Source: Psychromonas antarctica (lineage in GTDB: Bacteria; Pseudomonadota; Gammaproteobacteria; Enterobacterales; Psychromonadaceae). Taken from it: a stretch of DNA of 60,081 nucleotides. How positions within the stretch are numbered: position 1 is the first letter of the stretch; every line of letters starts with the position of its first letter. The translations under genes and the position numbers were made by a program. Below the pieces are notes generated by a model. It was not told the DNA's origin. It saw only the letters and a program-made list of their open reading frames with translations, and did not search any database. Shown one piece after another: positions 35,002-45,077 of the stretch. Where the stretch lies: the NCBI RefSeq assembly GCF_022267535.1, contig NZ_JAHNZV010000016.1:1-60081 (forward strand). The letters run 5' to 3'.

Positions 35002-35664
35002 ATGTCATTTAATAAACCCATACAGGCAGCAAAAGATATAGACGGCGTGCGCAGGTCGGCTCTTTGGCATTTGGGACGCCGTGATCATAGCGAAAAAGAG
35101 TTACGTGAAAAAATTGCTCGAAAAAGTAATAATCAGGATTGGATTGAAAGAGTTATAGGTGAGTGTCTTGCTAATAACTATTTAAATGATAGCCGATTTC
35201 TAGATAACTTTATTCGTGCATCGCAAAATAGAGGCTGGGGGGCTACCCGTATTAAACGTGATTTACAGCGAAAAGGGATTGATGCTAATAATATAGACGA
35301 TTATTTTACTGATGATCAATGTGATTATATTACCGCTGCAGTGACACTTTTAGCGGGTAAATATCGTAAACGCATTGCAAACCAAAGTATGAAGCAAAAA
35401 GCGATGGCTTTTCTGCAGGGGAAAGGGCATTCGTTTGATGATATATTTAAAGCCATTGAAGTGCATAATGAGAAATATATTGAAGAGGATTGTGACGGTT
35501 TGAATGAAGCGATTACGCTGCTATTTCGTAAATTTAAAACGGCAATTGTAGAACGCAAAGCACAGGATAAAGCGCTGCGTCTATTGATTTCCAGAGGGCA
35601 TAGCTTTGCTGATGCAGCGGATGCAATCAAAGCCTTTAATGGGAAAATTAATGTCGATATTTAA
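35002..35664 (+). CDS. recX: RecX-family regulator with extra repeat
   Basis: RecX modulates RecA filaments. The first 110 residues match the family (LGRRDHSEKELREKI, YLNDSRF, RGWGATRIKRDLQRKGI). At 220 residues it is longer than the usual 150-170. The extra length is an internal duplication of the last three-helix unit: residues about 112-158 and 168-214 share the pattern TLL, K, KA, L and GHSF with a following AI. It is not beside recA; radA follows 59 bases downstream, so a DNA-repair context remains. Confidence 0.85.
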   Translation: MSFNKPIQAAKDIDGVRRSALWHLGRRDHSEKELREKIARKSNNQDWIERVIGECLANNYLNDSRFLDNFIRASQNRGWGATRIKRDLQRKGIDANNIDDYFTDDQCDYITAAVTLLAGKYRKRIANQSMKQKAMAFLQGKGHSFDDIFKAIEVHNEKYIEEDCDGLNEAITLLFRKFKTAIVERKAQDKALRLLISRGHSFADAADAIKAFNGKINVDI

Positions 35665-35723
35665 AAAGCTTATATTTATCGTAAAATTTGGGTCGTCACT
35701 AAAATAAATTTCAGGATAGATTC

Positions 35724-37136
35724 ATGGCCAAAGTGAAAACAAAAATATCATATCTCTGTAGTGACTGTGGTGCTGATTATAGTAAATGGCAGGGGCAGTG
35801 TGGGGAATGCAAAGCGTGGAATAGCATTACTGAATTTAGGGAAGCATCGAGTACCTCTAAATCTGTTAATGCAGCCATAAATCGTAATAAAGACAGTGGT
35901 TATGCGGGCGTATTAAGCAGTGGTGTACAGCGAATTTCTGCTGTTCAAGTTGAAAATGCGGCTCGTGTAACAACCGGGTTGACGGAGCTTGACCGTGTCC
36001 TCGGAGGTGGTATAACGCTTGGCTCAGTCGTGCTTATCAGTGGTGATCCCGGCTCTGGTAAAACGACCTTGTTGACGAAGGTTGCCGAGGTAATGTCACA
36101 TGCCATGCCAACTCTCTACGTGACTGCAGAAGAAAGCTTAAGCCAATGGGCTAAACGTGGCATTGAACGTTTAAAACTGAACTTTAATGAAGCTAACTTT
36201 TTATTATCCGATACGGATAGCGTTGAAGATATCGTTGATCAGTGCATCACTAATAATATTAAATTTTTAATTGCCGATTCCATTCAAGCATTTGAATCAA
36301 GCTCTGTTGACGGTTCTGCGGGTGGCGTCACACAAGTAAAGACCTGTGCGAAAATATTAAATAGATTATGTAAGCAGCACGGAATTACCTTAATTCTGGT
36401 TGGTCAGGTCAATAAAAACTCGCAAATGGCTGGGCCACAAACATTAAAGCATATTATTGATACCGCGATTCATATTGAAGTAAATGATGCGTCAGTGAGA
36501 ATATTACGTGCTGATAAGAACCGCTTTGGTGATACCGAGCAAGTCGGCATTTTTCAGATGACTGAAAAAGGGATGCGCTCTGTGGATAATCCGAGCCGAC
36601 TTTTTCTATCTGGTAGTGAAGAGCACTTTGAAGGCTCGGCTATTTCAGTGATCAAAGACGGTGCTCGAAATCTGCTTATTGAGATTCAAGCCTTAGCAAC
36701 CGAAGTGGAAGGTGAAAAATCTATTCGCAACTGTATCGGGGTTTCCTATAGCCGTTTATCACTTATAACTGCAGTATTAAAAAAGCATGGCGGTATCCCC
36801 ACCTATTACGATATTAATATCAGTTTAGTTGGCGGACTGAAAATGTCCGATTCAGAAACATCGACGGATATGGCTGTGACAGCGGCATTGCTCAGCTCCA
36901 TTAACTCCAAACCGCTGCCGGAAGATTCGGTATTTATTGGCGAATTGGCACTGACTGGGGAATTACGGCAAATACCGCAAATTGTACCGCGTGTGCGTGA
37001 GGCGTTAAGCCATGGTAAAAAGCAGATTTATATTCCCGCGGTTGCTTATCATAAGTCGATGCAGCAATTTGTAAAAGCCGATCAGTCGATTCATCCATTG
37101 AAAAATGTAAAAGAATTGATTGCTGCATTAAATTAG
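35724..37136 (+). CDS. radA: DNA repair protein RadA/Sms
   Basis: RadA is a hexameric branch-migration helicase of recombination. Its 470 residues include the N-terminal C4 zinc finger (Cys12, 15, 26, 29), Walker A GDPGSGKT (107-114), the RadA-specific KNRFG and the C-terminal Lon-like domain (NISLVGGLK and GELALTGELR). AGGA precedes the ATG. It probably lies in the same transcript as recX. I see no truncation or missing catalytic residue. Confidence 0.96.
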   Translation: MAKVKTKISYLCSDCGADYSKWQGQCGECKAWNSITEFREASSTSKSVNAAINRNKDSGYAGVLSSGVQRISAVQVENAARVTTGLTELDRVLGGGITLGSVVLISGDPGSGKTTLLTKVAEVMSHAMPTLYVTAEESLSQWAKRGIERLKLNFNEANFLLSDTDSVEDIVDQCITNNIKFLIADSIQAFESSSVDGSAGGVTQVKTCAKILNRLCKQHGITLILVGQVNKNSQMAGPQTLKHIIDTAIHIEVNDASVRILRADKNRFGDTEQVGIFQMTEKGMRSVDNPSRLFLSGSEEHFEGSAISVIKDGARNLLIEIQALATEVEGEKSIRNCIGVSYSRLSLITAVLKKHGGIPTYYDINISLVGGLKMSDSETSTDMAVTAALLSSINSKPLPEDSVFIGELALTGELRQIPQIVPRVREALSHGKKQIYIPAVAYHKSMQQFVKADQSIHPLKNVKELIAALN

Positions 37137-37593
37137 TTCGCGGTTACTGATTAAGTTAAGTTGCGTTGCGTTAATTAGTTCGGAAAATGCGCTCTAAACT
37201 TATCAAGTTATGCGTAATTTTACTGCCCTGTGGGACTCTGCTAGAAACCAGTATTGCGCTGCCGCATTTCATAAGGGAAGTGCTATTAAAGATGCTAAAT
37301 GCCTGCATTGACATCTGCAGATAGAGGATTACCACCGTTAATCACTCGCAATACCTCATGCAGTGCCTTATATTGGTGCCCGAAAGCATCTCTCTGGACG
37401 TCTCATGTGGACATGTAAGAGGCGACTTTGCAGTTGCTGTAGTTAAAACGATTCCCTCGCTATTTTTATTTCGCCGTTTTATCCGTTTAACTTGAGTCAA
37501 TCGTTGTTTCCGTGAAATTTTTGTTACTTTTAGATTCTCTTTTGTATTATCTTATTGTTATATATTGGTATTAATAAGTTAAAAGGACAATAA
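37137..37593. other. Intergenic region with a possible coding relic
   Basis: A 457-base gap. On the minus strand 37295-37402 is open for 35 codons and reads like protein (QRDAFGHQYKALHEVLRVI, then NGGNPLSADVNAGI), but it lacks a start and is bounded by stops; I cannot name the family. The remainder contains nothing clear. A promoter for the 112-aa gene is likely near 37540-37580. Confidence 0.3.
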
Positions 37594-37932
37594 ATGACAC
37601 TAGATGGAGGGCTTGCTGAAAGTAAAAAATTGTTGGTGAAATTCCGTATGGAGCCTGGCTCTTTGGGGCCTAATGGCAGCGATTATATAAAGGAGTTTTG
37701 TGAGTTTGCACAACAACAATTACAAGCCTGTGCGAGTACGAACATCATTTGGTCAATTGAGCCCCGATTAGATAAAACCTTAACAGAGATGGAATTTTAT
37801 ATACTATCAAAAAAATTACCTCGAAGTAAGGCGGAGCAATACTTAACCATCTTTGGCCAAAATTTAGATGATTTTGAAGAGCAACTTGCTGATAATCTCG
37901 AGAGCCTTATCAATCAGTACTTTGGCCGATAA
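37594..37932 (+). CDS. Hypothetical protein, 112 aa
   Basis: A small acidic soluble protein, without signal peptide or membrane helix, that I do not recognise. It looks mixed alpha/beta, with a predicted C-terminal helix rich in Asp, Glu and Leu. AAAAGGAC precedes the ATG, which supports expression. It lies 74 bases before the HD-GYP gene on the same strand and may be cotranscribed. Confidence 0.65.
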   Translation: MTLDGGLAESKKLLVKFRMEPGSLGPNGSDYIKEFCEFAQQQLQACASTNIIWSIEPRLDKTLTEMEFYILSKKLPRSKAEQYLTIFGQNLDDFEEQLADNLESLINQYFGR

Positions 37933-38006
37933 ATTTTCATAAAATGCAACCCCATTAGCAATAATGGTATTATCAGTATGATAATGAAAGCAACCATGAT
38001 GACATT

Positions 38007-39173
38007 ATGTTAAAAAAAATAAAGGTAACACAATTATGTAAAGGGATGTATATCAACGACTTAAACTGTGGTTGGTTGGACCATCCTTTTACACTTAACC
38101 GTTTTAAAGTAGACAATGAAACGGCTATTCGCAGAATTATTGCCGCAGGTGTAAAGGTGGTCGAAATTGACACCGAGAAAGGCGATGATGTTTTTATTGA
38201 AGAACTAAAAACACAGCAAGTTCCTTTTGAGAACGTGTTAAGTGCGGCGTTATCTAAAAAAATAACTGCGCAGCAAGAGCTTGGCCGAGCAAGAGTCGCT
38301 TATGCAGAAGCGGGACAATTTATTACTGAAATGATGGCTAACGTAAAAATGGGGCAACATGTTGAATTAGAAAAAGTGACACCGGTGATCAACAAAATGA
38401 GTGTGTCCATTTTGCGTAACCCGAATGCTTTATTAGGGTTGTCACGTATCCGTTTAATGGATAAATATACTTTTGAGCACTCCGTTGGCTTCTCTGTGTT
38501 AATGATGGTTTTTGCTAAAAGCATGGGATTATCGCTTACTGTGATTAAACAGGTTGGTATGGGCGGTTTGCTTCATGATATAGGTAAAACACTCACGCCC
38601 AGCCATATTCTCAATAAACCCGGGAAATTAACTGAGCAAGAATTTGTAGTGATGAAAAAGCATGTTGTTGGCAGCCGTATTATTTTAGAGAAAAGCCAAG
38701 GGTTTTCTAAAATAGCAATGGAAATTGTTGCACAGCACCATGAAAAGTTTGATGGCAAGGGTTATCCTTTGGGTTTAAAAGGCGAGCAAATTAGTCTTTA
38801 TGGGCAAATGGCGGCTATTGTTGATGTCTATGATGCACTAACAGCGGATCGCTGTTATCACAAAGGGAGCGAGCCATCAGAAGTGTTGAGATTAATGCTA
38901 AAATGGCGCGGCAGCCACTTTAATCCTGAGTTGGTCAATAAATTTATTCAATCCGTGGGTATCTATCCAGTGGGAAGTTTGGTTTTGTTAAGTAACGATT
39001 ATTTGGCCAAGGTAGTTGAGATCGATGGCAATATGCTTAAACCTCAAGTCGAATTAATCCTCAATAGCAAAAAACGCTGTTATGTACCCCGTAAAATCAT
39101 CAACTTATCCGATCATCCTGATATTAAAATATTAACTATTGAATCTCACGCGAAGTGGAATGTACAACAGTAA
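38007..39173 (+). CDS. HD-GYP cyclic-di-GMP phosphodiesterase
   Basis: A 388-residue cytoplasmic protein. The N-terminal about 130 residues are a DUF3391-like domain, followed by an HD-GYP domain. Metal ligands His158, His190-Asp191 (HDIGK) and the signature HHEKFDGKGYP (244-254) are complete, so it should cleave c-di-GMP to pGpG or GMP. The ATG at 38007 is the natural family start. It could oppose signalling through the double-PilZ protein in this window, although the two genes are 33 kb apart. Confidence 0.92.
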   Translation: MLKKIKVTQLCKGMYINDLNCGWLDHPFTLNRFKVDNETAIRRIIAAGVKVVEIDTEKGDDVFIEELKTQQVPFENVLSAALSKKITAQQELGRARVAYAEAGQFITEMMANVKMGQHVELEKVTPVINKMSVSILRNPNALLGLSRIRLMDKYTFEHSVGFSVLMMVFAKSMGLSLTVIKQVGMGGLLHDIGKTLTPSHILNKPGKLTEQEFVVMKKHVVGSRIILEKSQGFSKIAMEIVAQHHEKFDGKGYPLGLKGEQISLYGQMAAIVDVYDALTADRCYHKGSEPSEVLRLMLKWRGSHFNPELVNKFIQSVGIYPVGSLVLLSNDYLAKVVEIDGNMLKPQVELILNSKKRCYVPRKIINLSDHPDIKILTIESHAKWNVQQ

Positions 39174-39549
39174 CGCGCCATTTTTAAAATAACGAAGGTG
39201 ACTCCTTGCTGTGATTTCTTATTATACCCAGTTGGCTATTTTTACGCTGTCATACACCATAGCGCGATATACTTGCTCGAAAGTAAAATATCGATATCCG
39301 CTTTTATAATGCAGTGAGGATATTATCTGCTTCGTGTCTAAGGCTGCATGTGTTGTTTCTGGCGAAGCTCCCACAGAAAAAAGCATACTGCCCCCTTATT
39401 TGCATCGTTATAAAGTCTCAATATAAAACCATTATATTGTAATTTAATGCCTTGTATCTAAGTGTAATTTGGCTTGCTGATTTTGCATCTTTAAGTAACA
39501 TGGGGATAAGTATGTTGAACTGAAACAATAAAACAAGTAGTGAAAAATT
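39174..39549. other. Intergenic region before tex
   Basis: A 376-base AT-rich gap in which I see no gene, terminator or clear operator. Short open frames on both strands lack ribosome binding sites. Confidence 0.4.
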
Positions 39550-41724
39550 ATGAGTGTAAATTTAACGCAAATTAAAGCAAAACTCGCCACTGAATTATCG
39601 ATCAGCAAGCAACAGGTTGATGCGTTCATTTTACTTTATGATGACGGTAATACGGTGCCATTTATTGCGCGCTACCGTAAAGAGGCAACTTCTGGCCTCG
39701 ATGATAACCAGCTTCGTTTGTTGGAAACCCGCTTAATTTATCTGCGTGAATTAGCTGTTCGCCGTGTGGCCATTTTAAAAGCATTGACCGAGCAAGATAA
39801 ATTATCTAGCCAACTGCGAAAGCAAATAGAGACTTGTGAAAGTAAGAATGAACTTGAACTTTTATATCTGCCTTTCAAAAGCAAACGTATTAGCAAAGGT
39901 ACCTTGGCGCTTGAAGCGGGTATTGGCCCGCTTGCAGATAAGTTATGGTATCAGGCTGACGCCGATAAAATGATCCTTGCAGGGCGGTATATTAACCGTC
40001 ACAAAGGTTTTGATGATATCAAAATGGTATTAGATGGCGCACTAGAGATACTGGTTGAGCGTATTAGCCACGATAGTGCATTACTAGAAAAACTACGAAA
40101 ATATTTGTTGGGTAATGCGTTGCTTACCAGCCAAGTTGTTAAAGGTGCAGAGCAGACGGGTAGTAAATTTAAAGATTATTTTGATTATAGTGAACGCCTA
40201 AATAAAATAGCATCACATCGTTTATTAGCGCTTTTACGCGGTAAAAGCGAAGGTTTCTTAAAGCTAAAACTAGAAACTGATCCCAAGCAAGATAAAGCCA
40301 ATAAACAATCCTACTGCGAAGTATTAATTGCCAACCATTTAGGTTTTTCATTACAAAGTGTGCCACTGGATAGCTGGCGGGCACTGGTGATTAAAAAAAG
40401 CTGGAAAAGTAAATTATCGGGTTTATTAGAAACACAGTTAATCTCGGCTTTAAAAGAGAATGCTTATGACAGCGCAATTGAGGTTTTTGCTGGAAATCTA
40501 AAAGACCTATTAATGGCGGCACCTGCTGGGCGTAAAGTTGTATTAGGGCTTGATCCTGGCTTTCGAAGTGGCTGTAAAGTGGCGGTAGTTGATGAAACGG
40601 GAAAATTACTCGATTATGCAACTATTTACCCACACGCACCTGTTTTTAAAAGCGCCCCGTCTGAGCGGTTATTACTGCAATTAATAGAAAAATATAAAGT
40701 CGACTTAATCGCTATTGGTAATGGTACTGCTTCGCGAGAAACCGACAGTTTTGTTCGAGAAACCTTGAGTAAACAAACAGCCAAAGTCACACAGCTGATT
40801 GTTAGTGAAGCGGGGGCTTCTGTTTACTCTGCCTCTGAACTTGCATCATTGGAATTTCCTCAGCTAGATGTATCAATACGTGGAGCGGTTTCTATTGCAC
40901 GCCGTCTACAAGATCCCTTGGCTGAATTAGTCAAAATAGATGCCAAAGCGATCGGTGTCGGGCTCTATCAACATGATCTCAACCAAAGTTTATTAAGTAA
41001 ACGGCTGCAAGCTGTGGTTGAGGATTGTGTTAACGCGGTGGGGGTTGATCTTAATAGTGCCTCGGTATCATTGCTTAGTTTTATTGCCGGATTAAATACA
41101 ACGATTGCTCAGAACATCGTTGATTACCGCGATACTTATGGGGTTTTTAGGTCACGCCAGACATTAAAAAAAGTGCCGCGTCTCGGCGCCAAAGCTTTTC
41201 AGCAAGCGGCTGGTTTCCTACGTATTATTGATGGAGACCATCCACTTGATAACTCCTCAGTGCATCCGGAAGCGTACAATTTGGTTAATGAAATAGCTAC
41301 GCAGCAAAATAGGGGGGTCAAACAACTGCTTAATAATGTTGATATATTAAATAAAGTAGATGTTGAGAGGCTGGTTAATCACGAATTTGGCGCTATAGCG
41401 ATCCACGATATTATTAATGAAGTAGGCAAGCCTAGCCGAGATCCGCGTCCTCAGTTCAAAACCGTGAGTTATGCCAAAGGGGTTAATAAACTCACTGATT
41501 TAAAGCTTGATATGGTATTACAAGGCGTGATCTCTAATGTCACTAGTTTTGGTGCCTTTGTGGATATTGGTGTCCACCAAGACGGGTTAGTGCATATTTC
41601 ACAATTGGCGGATAAATTTGTCTCTGATCCATTACAAGTGGTTAAGGCTGGTCAAATAGTTGAAGTGAAAGTGCTTGAACTAGACCTAAACAGAAAACGG
41701 GTTGCTTTAACAATGCGCTTATAA
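39550..41724 (+). CDS. tex: Tex-family RNA-binding transcription accessory protein
   Basis: A 724-residue protein with the full Tex layout: an N-terminal helical region with FIARYRKEATSGLDD, a YqgF/RNase H-like domain (VLGLDPGFRSGCKVAVVD and IAIGNGTASRE), helix-hairpin-helix motifs (SLLSFIAGLN), and a C-terminal S1 domain (GVISNVTSFGAFVDIGVHQDGLVHIS). Tex binds nucleic acid and affects transcription and stress survival in several pathogens. It is slightly shorter than E. coli YhgF but has every domain. The TrmK gene follows after 36 bases. Confidence 0.95.
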   Translation: MSVNLTQIKAKLATELSISKQQVDAFILLYDDGNTVPFIARYRKEATSGLDDNQLRLLETRLIYLRELAVRRVAILKALTEQDKLSSQLRKQIETCESKNELELLYLPFKSKRISKGTLALEAGIGPLADKLWYQADADKMILAGRYINRHKGFDDIKMVLDGALEILVERISHDSALLEKLRKYLLGNALLTSQVVKGAEQTGSKFKDYFDYSERLNKIASHRLLALLRGKSEGFLKLKLETDPKQDKANKQSYCEVLIANHLGFSLQSVPLDSWRALVIKKSWKSKLSGLLETQLISALKENAYDSAIEVFAGNLKDLLMAAPAGRKVVLGLDPGFRSGCKVAVVDETGKLLDYATIYPHAPVFKSAPSERLLLQLIEKYKVDLIAIGNGTASRETDSFVRETLSKQTAKVTQLIVSEAGASVYSASELASLEFPQLDVSIRGAVSIARRLQDPLAELVKIDAKAIGVGLYQHDLNQSLLSKRLQAVVEDCVNAVGVDLNSASVSLLSFIAGLNTTIAQNIVDYRDTYGVFRSRQTLKKVPRLGAKAFQQAAGFLRIIDGDHPLDNSSVHPEAYNLVNEIATQQNRGVKQLLNNVDILNKVDVERLVNHEFGAIAIHDIINEVGKPSRDPRPQFKTVSYAKGVNKLTDLKLDMVLQGVISNVTSFGAFVDIGVHQDGLVHISQLADKFVSDPLQVVKAGQIVEVKVLELDLNRKRVALTMRL

Positions 41725-41760
41725 AAAAACTAGCTGAAAGTAAAAGAGAAGAGTTAAACA

Positions 41761-42456
41761 TTGACAAATACAAACCTAAAAACAGGCCGTCGGTTGCAGC
41801 AAATTGAGCAGATGATAACCAAGCACTATGATCATATATGGGATTGCTGCTGCGATCATGGATTATTAGGTTTTAGCTTACTAAACGCACAAGTCGCAGA
41901 GACTGTCCATTTTGTTGATATTGTGCCGGACTTAATGACCGATATAGAGGGAAAACTGCAAAATCATTGGCAGGGAAGTCAGCAAGCATGGCAGGTACAC
42001 TGCCTCGATGCGGCGGAATTGCCGCTTAAACAGCTAGCGCAAACAGATAAGCACCTTATTATCATAGCGGGTATTGGCGGTGAGTTACTGATTGAGATTA
42101 TGCGGGCGTTGTTGCCGCTTTGTACAAGCGACCAGATAGAATTTGTTTTGTGCCCCGTGCATCATAATTATAAAGTGCGGCAGTTTTTAATTGCTCATCA
42201 ACTGGGGTTGATTAATGAATCACTGGTGGCAGAAAATAAGCGTTTTTATGAGCTGCTGCATGTCTCTCGGCAAAGCTTAAAAGCACTTTCGTCTGTTGGA
42301 AGTGTAATGTGGGATTTTAACAATCCAATGCATCGAAAATATCTGGATAAAACAATTCAGCATTATCAACGTAGTACTCAAAATTCAAGTGTCGATGCTC
42401 ATGCTATTCTAAATCAGTACTTAAGCTTAAAAAAAAATACAAGGGCTGCAATTTAA
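41761..42456 (+). CDS. trmK: tRNA (adenine22-N1)-methyltransferase TrmK-like
   Basis: A 231-residue SAM-dependent methyltransferase of the TrmK/DUF633 family, which methylates A22 of tRNA. The SAM site is WDCCCDHGLLGFSLL, with the following strand VHFVDIVPDL, and IIIAGIGGELLIEIM is the family motif. The start is TTG 41761, in the family-typical position, with an AGAGAAGAG stretch upstream. It probably shares a transcript with tex. Confidence 0.88.
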   Translation: MTNTNLKTGRRLQQIEQMITKHYDHIWDCCCDHGLLGFSLLNAQVAETVHFVDIVPDLMTDIEGKLQNHWQGSQQAWQVHCLDAAELPLKQLAQTDKHLIIIAGIGGELLIEIMRALLPLCTSDQIEFVLCPVHHNYKVRQFLIAHQLGLINESLVAENKRFYELLHVSRQSLKALSSVGSVMWDFNNPMHRKYLDKTIQHYQRSTQNSSVDAHAILNQYLSLKKNTRAAI

Positions 42457-42550
42457 TAATTAACCTTCACTTGGGATTAGTTGCACTGTGTCAATTTGCT
42501 TATCCGAATGAGAGTTAATTATTTAATAACGCTATTTTAACAAGGTTAAA

Positions 42551-43219
42551 TTAATCTGCTGTTTCTTCATCTGCTATAAGCGGAAATTCTGGTAGCGAAG
42601 TCCCATCATTATTAGGATAAACGATAAATTCACCGTGGTACTTAACCTTAGATTTATAATCCGTTATTTTATATAAGAGTAGATCTTGGGTAAATGCAAG
42701 ATCAACAATAGTTTGCTGATTACCTCTAACATATAAGGACAGTGGTTTGATTAAAATACCTTGCTCATCAAAGTGATTGCTTAGTTGCTGTGCGCATACA
42801 ATTAATGACTCTTTTCCACCACTATGGCGATTCAGTTTTTCACCTACTTCAAGGTCTGTGGTTACCATCCATTGCTTATCTGAAAGAATAGTAAAAAGCT
42901 GCTTAAGCTGTGCAAGATGAACTGGCTGAACCTGTTTATCTACATCTAACACTTGGTTATAACAGTTTTGTAAGAAAAGAAATTGCTCTTTTAATCCTGC
43001 GTCTTTGCCGAAACTGCGTGCTTGTCTTTGCCAGCCCTTTAAGGTTGCTAATACAATTGCGTCAAACCGTTTCTTTTTCATCGCATTGGTTACCCAGGCG
43101 CCTAAATAATGGGCTTCACTGAGGGGGTTGTGTGGTGTCCGTCCTGATGCTTGTGATGCAGTTAATTCAGTGAGAGCGTCATTAATTAGTGTATAAATTT
43201 CTTGAGAAAAAAGAACCAT
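42551..43219 (-). CDS. Hypothetical protein, 222 aa
   Basis: A soluble protein with no recognised domain. The N-terminal half is helical, with a basic segment (AMKKKRFDAIVLATLKGWQRQARSFG); the C-terminal half looks like beta strands and ends in acidic residues. I place the start at ATG 43219, because on the minus strand AGGA lies just before it; the longer frame from 43294 has no such support. It stands alone between trmK and the two-component operon. No function is assigned. Confidence 0.6.
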   Translation of the reverse strand: MVLFSQEIYTLINDALTELTASQASGRTPHNPLSEAHYLGAWVTNAMKKKRFDAIVLATLKGWQRQARSFGKDAGLKEQFLFLQNCYNQVLDVDKQVQPVHLAQLKQLFTILSDKQWMVTTDLEVGEKLNRHSGGKESLIVCAQQLSNHFDEQGILIKPLSLYVRGNQQTIVDLAFTQDLLLYKITDYKSKVKYHGEFIVYPNNDGTSLPEFPLIADEETAD

Positions 43220-43458
43220 GTCAATCCTATTGTATGAGCCGCTATATGAGCGGGCGAGCAAGGGCAAATTATGACAGGCAATAAGACGAGTCACAAGTAG
43301 GGAACTACAAGTAAGTCGTTTAATTTTGTCATCACTATAAAATCAGTTGTAAAAGGTCAATCAGATTTACATGCGCTAAAGAGATAAAGAGCCTATTTAC
43401 ACGCAGAATAACTATTTGAGTGCATTATCAAACTAATCGATAGCGTCATTTGTGGGAA

Positions 43459-43475
43459 TTGCACGTTTCTTGCAC
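43459..43475 (+). promoter_or_regulatory. TTGCAC-N5-TTGCAC box, kinase operon
   Basis: TTGCAC at 43459-43464 and 43470-43475, 11 bp apart, the spacing of OmpR-family response-regulator half sites. The same 6-5-6 repeat precedes the EF-hand gene at 45771. A possible -10, TATTAT at 43499-43504, lies downstream. It is probably an autoregulatory site of the adjacent response regulator. Confidence 0.65.
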
Positions 43476-43589
43476 AATTTCACTGTATCATCACTGGGTA
43501 TTATTAAGTACTTTTGCTTGTTATTTCTTGACCCACAAGTGGATACGATTAAAGTTTACAGTTATTTATTTTTAAAGAGATCCATGGTA

Positions 43590-45062
43590 ATGAAAATTCA
43601 TCGCAAACTATTTGTAATTTTGTTTGGTTTTAGCCTGTTACTTGTAACCGCACTGGTTCTATTAATACAATGGAGTATTGGCCGGGGCATGGTTGAGTAT
43701 GTAAATACTAAAGAGGTTGAAGCGATGAAACCTTTAGTGGCTGATCTTGGGCTACATTATCAAAAACAAAATAACTGGTCAGAAATGCAAGGGCAGCAAA
43801 GGGCATTTGAACAACTGGTGTTTTTAAATTTTAAAAAAAATAATTATATGCCAGGACCTCCTCCATTCCATTTAGGTAGGCCACCTCCACCGCCTGAAAA
43901 TGATTTTTTTGAAGGTGGAGATAATAAAATTAGGAACGAAAATAGGGCTCGAGAGAAAAATTTTCCGCCAGTACATCAAGCTAATTATGCTTTATTGGAT
44001 GCAAGGGAAAACCTTATCGTTGGGCATTACCGCAAAGATATTAAATATAGTAAAACAGCCGTTATTGTCGATAATAAAAATGTGGGGTTTTTAGCAATAC
44101 CCAAACGAAATGAAATTACGAATGGTTATGAGTTAGATTTTATTGAACAGCAGCGAAGTTATTTATGGATTATCGCTTTAGTTATCATGATGTTGGTGGC
44201 TTTGCTTGCACAAATACTTGCACGGCATTTAGTTGGCCCAATTAAAAAAATAACCCAAGCTACGCATAAATTGACTCAAGGTGATTATGAACAGTCTCTT
44301 GATTCACAGAGCAATGATGAACTAGGTGAACTAAGTCGAGATGTTAATGAATTAACCTTAACGCTGGATCAAAATAATAAGGCTCGGAAACGGTGGTTGG
44401 CGAATATATCTCATGAATTGCGGACACCGGTTACTATATTACGCGGCGAACTGGAAGCCATGCTGGACGATGTTCGGCCGTTAAATAAAAAAAATATAGC
44501 GTCAGCTAATGATGAAGTAAAACATTTACATTTTTTGATTAATGATCTTCAGCAATTAACCAGTGCGGATATAGGCGGTATACATTGTCAAAAGGTAAAT
44601 GAAGACTTATCTTTATGGCTTAATTCAGCAGCGCATAAATATAGAAGTTATTTGGCAGATGCCGGTATTACACTCGAACTTATGATAGAGCCTAAACAGG
44701 CTAATATTTTTGCAGATAGCATCAGACTATGCCAGTTATTTGATAATCTAATTAATAACTGTGTTAAATATGCACAAGCAAAACGAGTCAAAATATCCCT
44801 TGAAATAGATAGACGCCCAATCCAAGCAATGGTAATTGTCAAAGTGGAAGATGATGGTGTCGGTGTGGAAAAACAACATTTGCCTTATTTGTTTGAGTAT
44901 TTATACCGTGTTGAAAACTCTCGAAATCGTAAAACTGGGGGATCCGGACTTGGGTTGTCTATCTGCGCACACATTGTGGCTGCACACCAAGGAAAAATTT
45001 GTGCAGCGCAGTCTAATTTAGGTGGATTAGCTATTATCATTGAATTACCACTGAGTAAATAA
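43590..45062 (+). CDS. Sensor histidine kinase with proline-rich sensor
   Basis: A CpxA/BaeS-like membrane kinase of about 490 residues. Two helices flank a periplasmic region that contains a proline-rich stretch, PGPPPFHLGRPPPPPE. A HAMP segment, H-box LANISHELRTPVTIL, N-box NLINNCVKYAQ, and G-boxes DDGVGV and GSGLGLSI follow. A frame is open from GTG 43452, but ATG 43590 starts right before the first membrane helix and has AAAGAGA at a good distance; ATG 43584 is an alternative. The TTGCAC repeat lies inside the longer frame, which argues against that start. The regulator gene follows after 15 bases. Confidence 0.9.
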   Translation: MKIHRKLFVILFGFSLLLVTALVLLIQWSIGRGMVEYVNTKEVEAMKPLVADLGLHYQKQNNWSEMQGQQRAFEQLVFLNFKKNNYMPGPPPFHLGRPPPPPENDFFEGGDNKIRNENRAREKNFPPVHQANYALLDARENLIVGHYRKDIKYSKTAVIVDNKNVGFLAIPKRNEITNGYELDFIEQQRSYLWIIALVIMMLVALLAQILARHLVGPIKKITQATHKLTQGDYEQSLDSQSNDELGELSRDVNELTLTLDQNNKARKRWLANISHELRTPVTILRGELEAMLDDVRPLNKKNIASANDEVKHLHFLINDLQQLTSADIGGIHCQKVNEDLSLWLNSAAHKYRSYLADAGITLELMIEPKQANIFADSIRLCQLFDNLINNCVKYAQAKRVKISLEIDRRPIQAMVIVKVEDDGVGVEKQHLPYLFEYLYRVENSRNRKTGGSGLGLSICAHIVAAHQGKICAAQSNLGGLAIIIELPLSK

Positions 45063-45077
45063 ATACAGGAAAGTAGT

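Noticed and set aside
43452-43583. N-terminal extension of the proline-rich sensor kinase
   Set aside because: It would include the TTGCAC repeat and probable promoter, and it places a hydrophobic leader before a normal first membrane helix.
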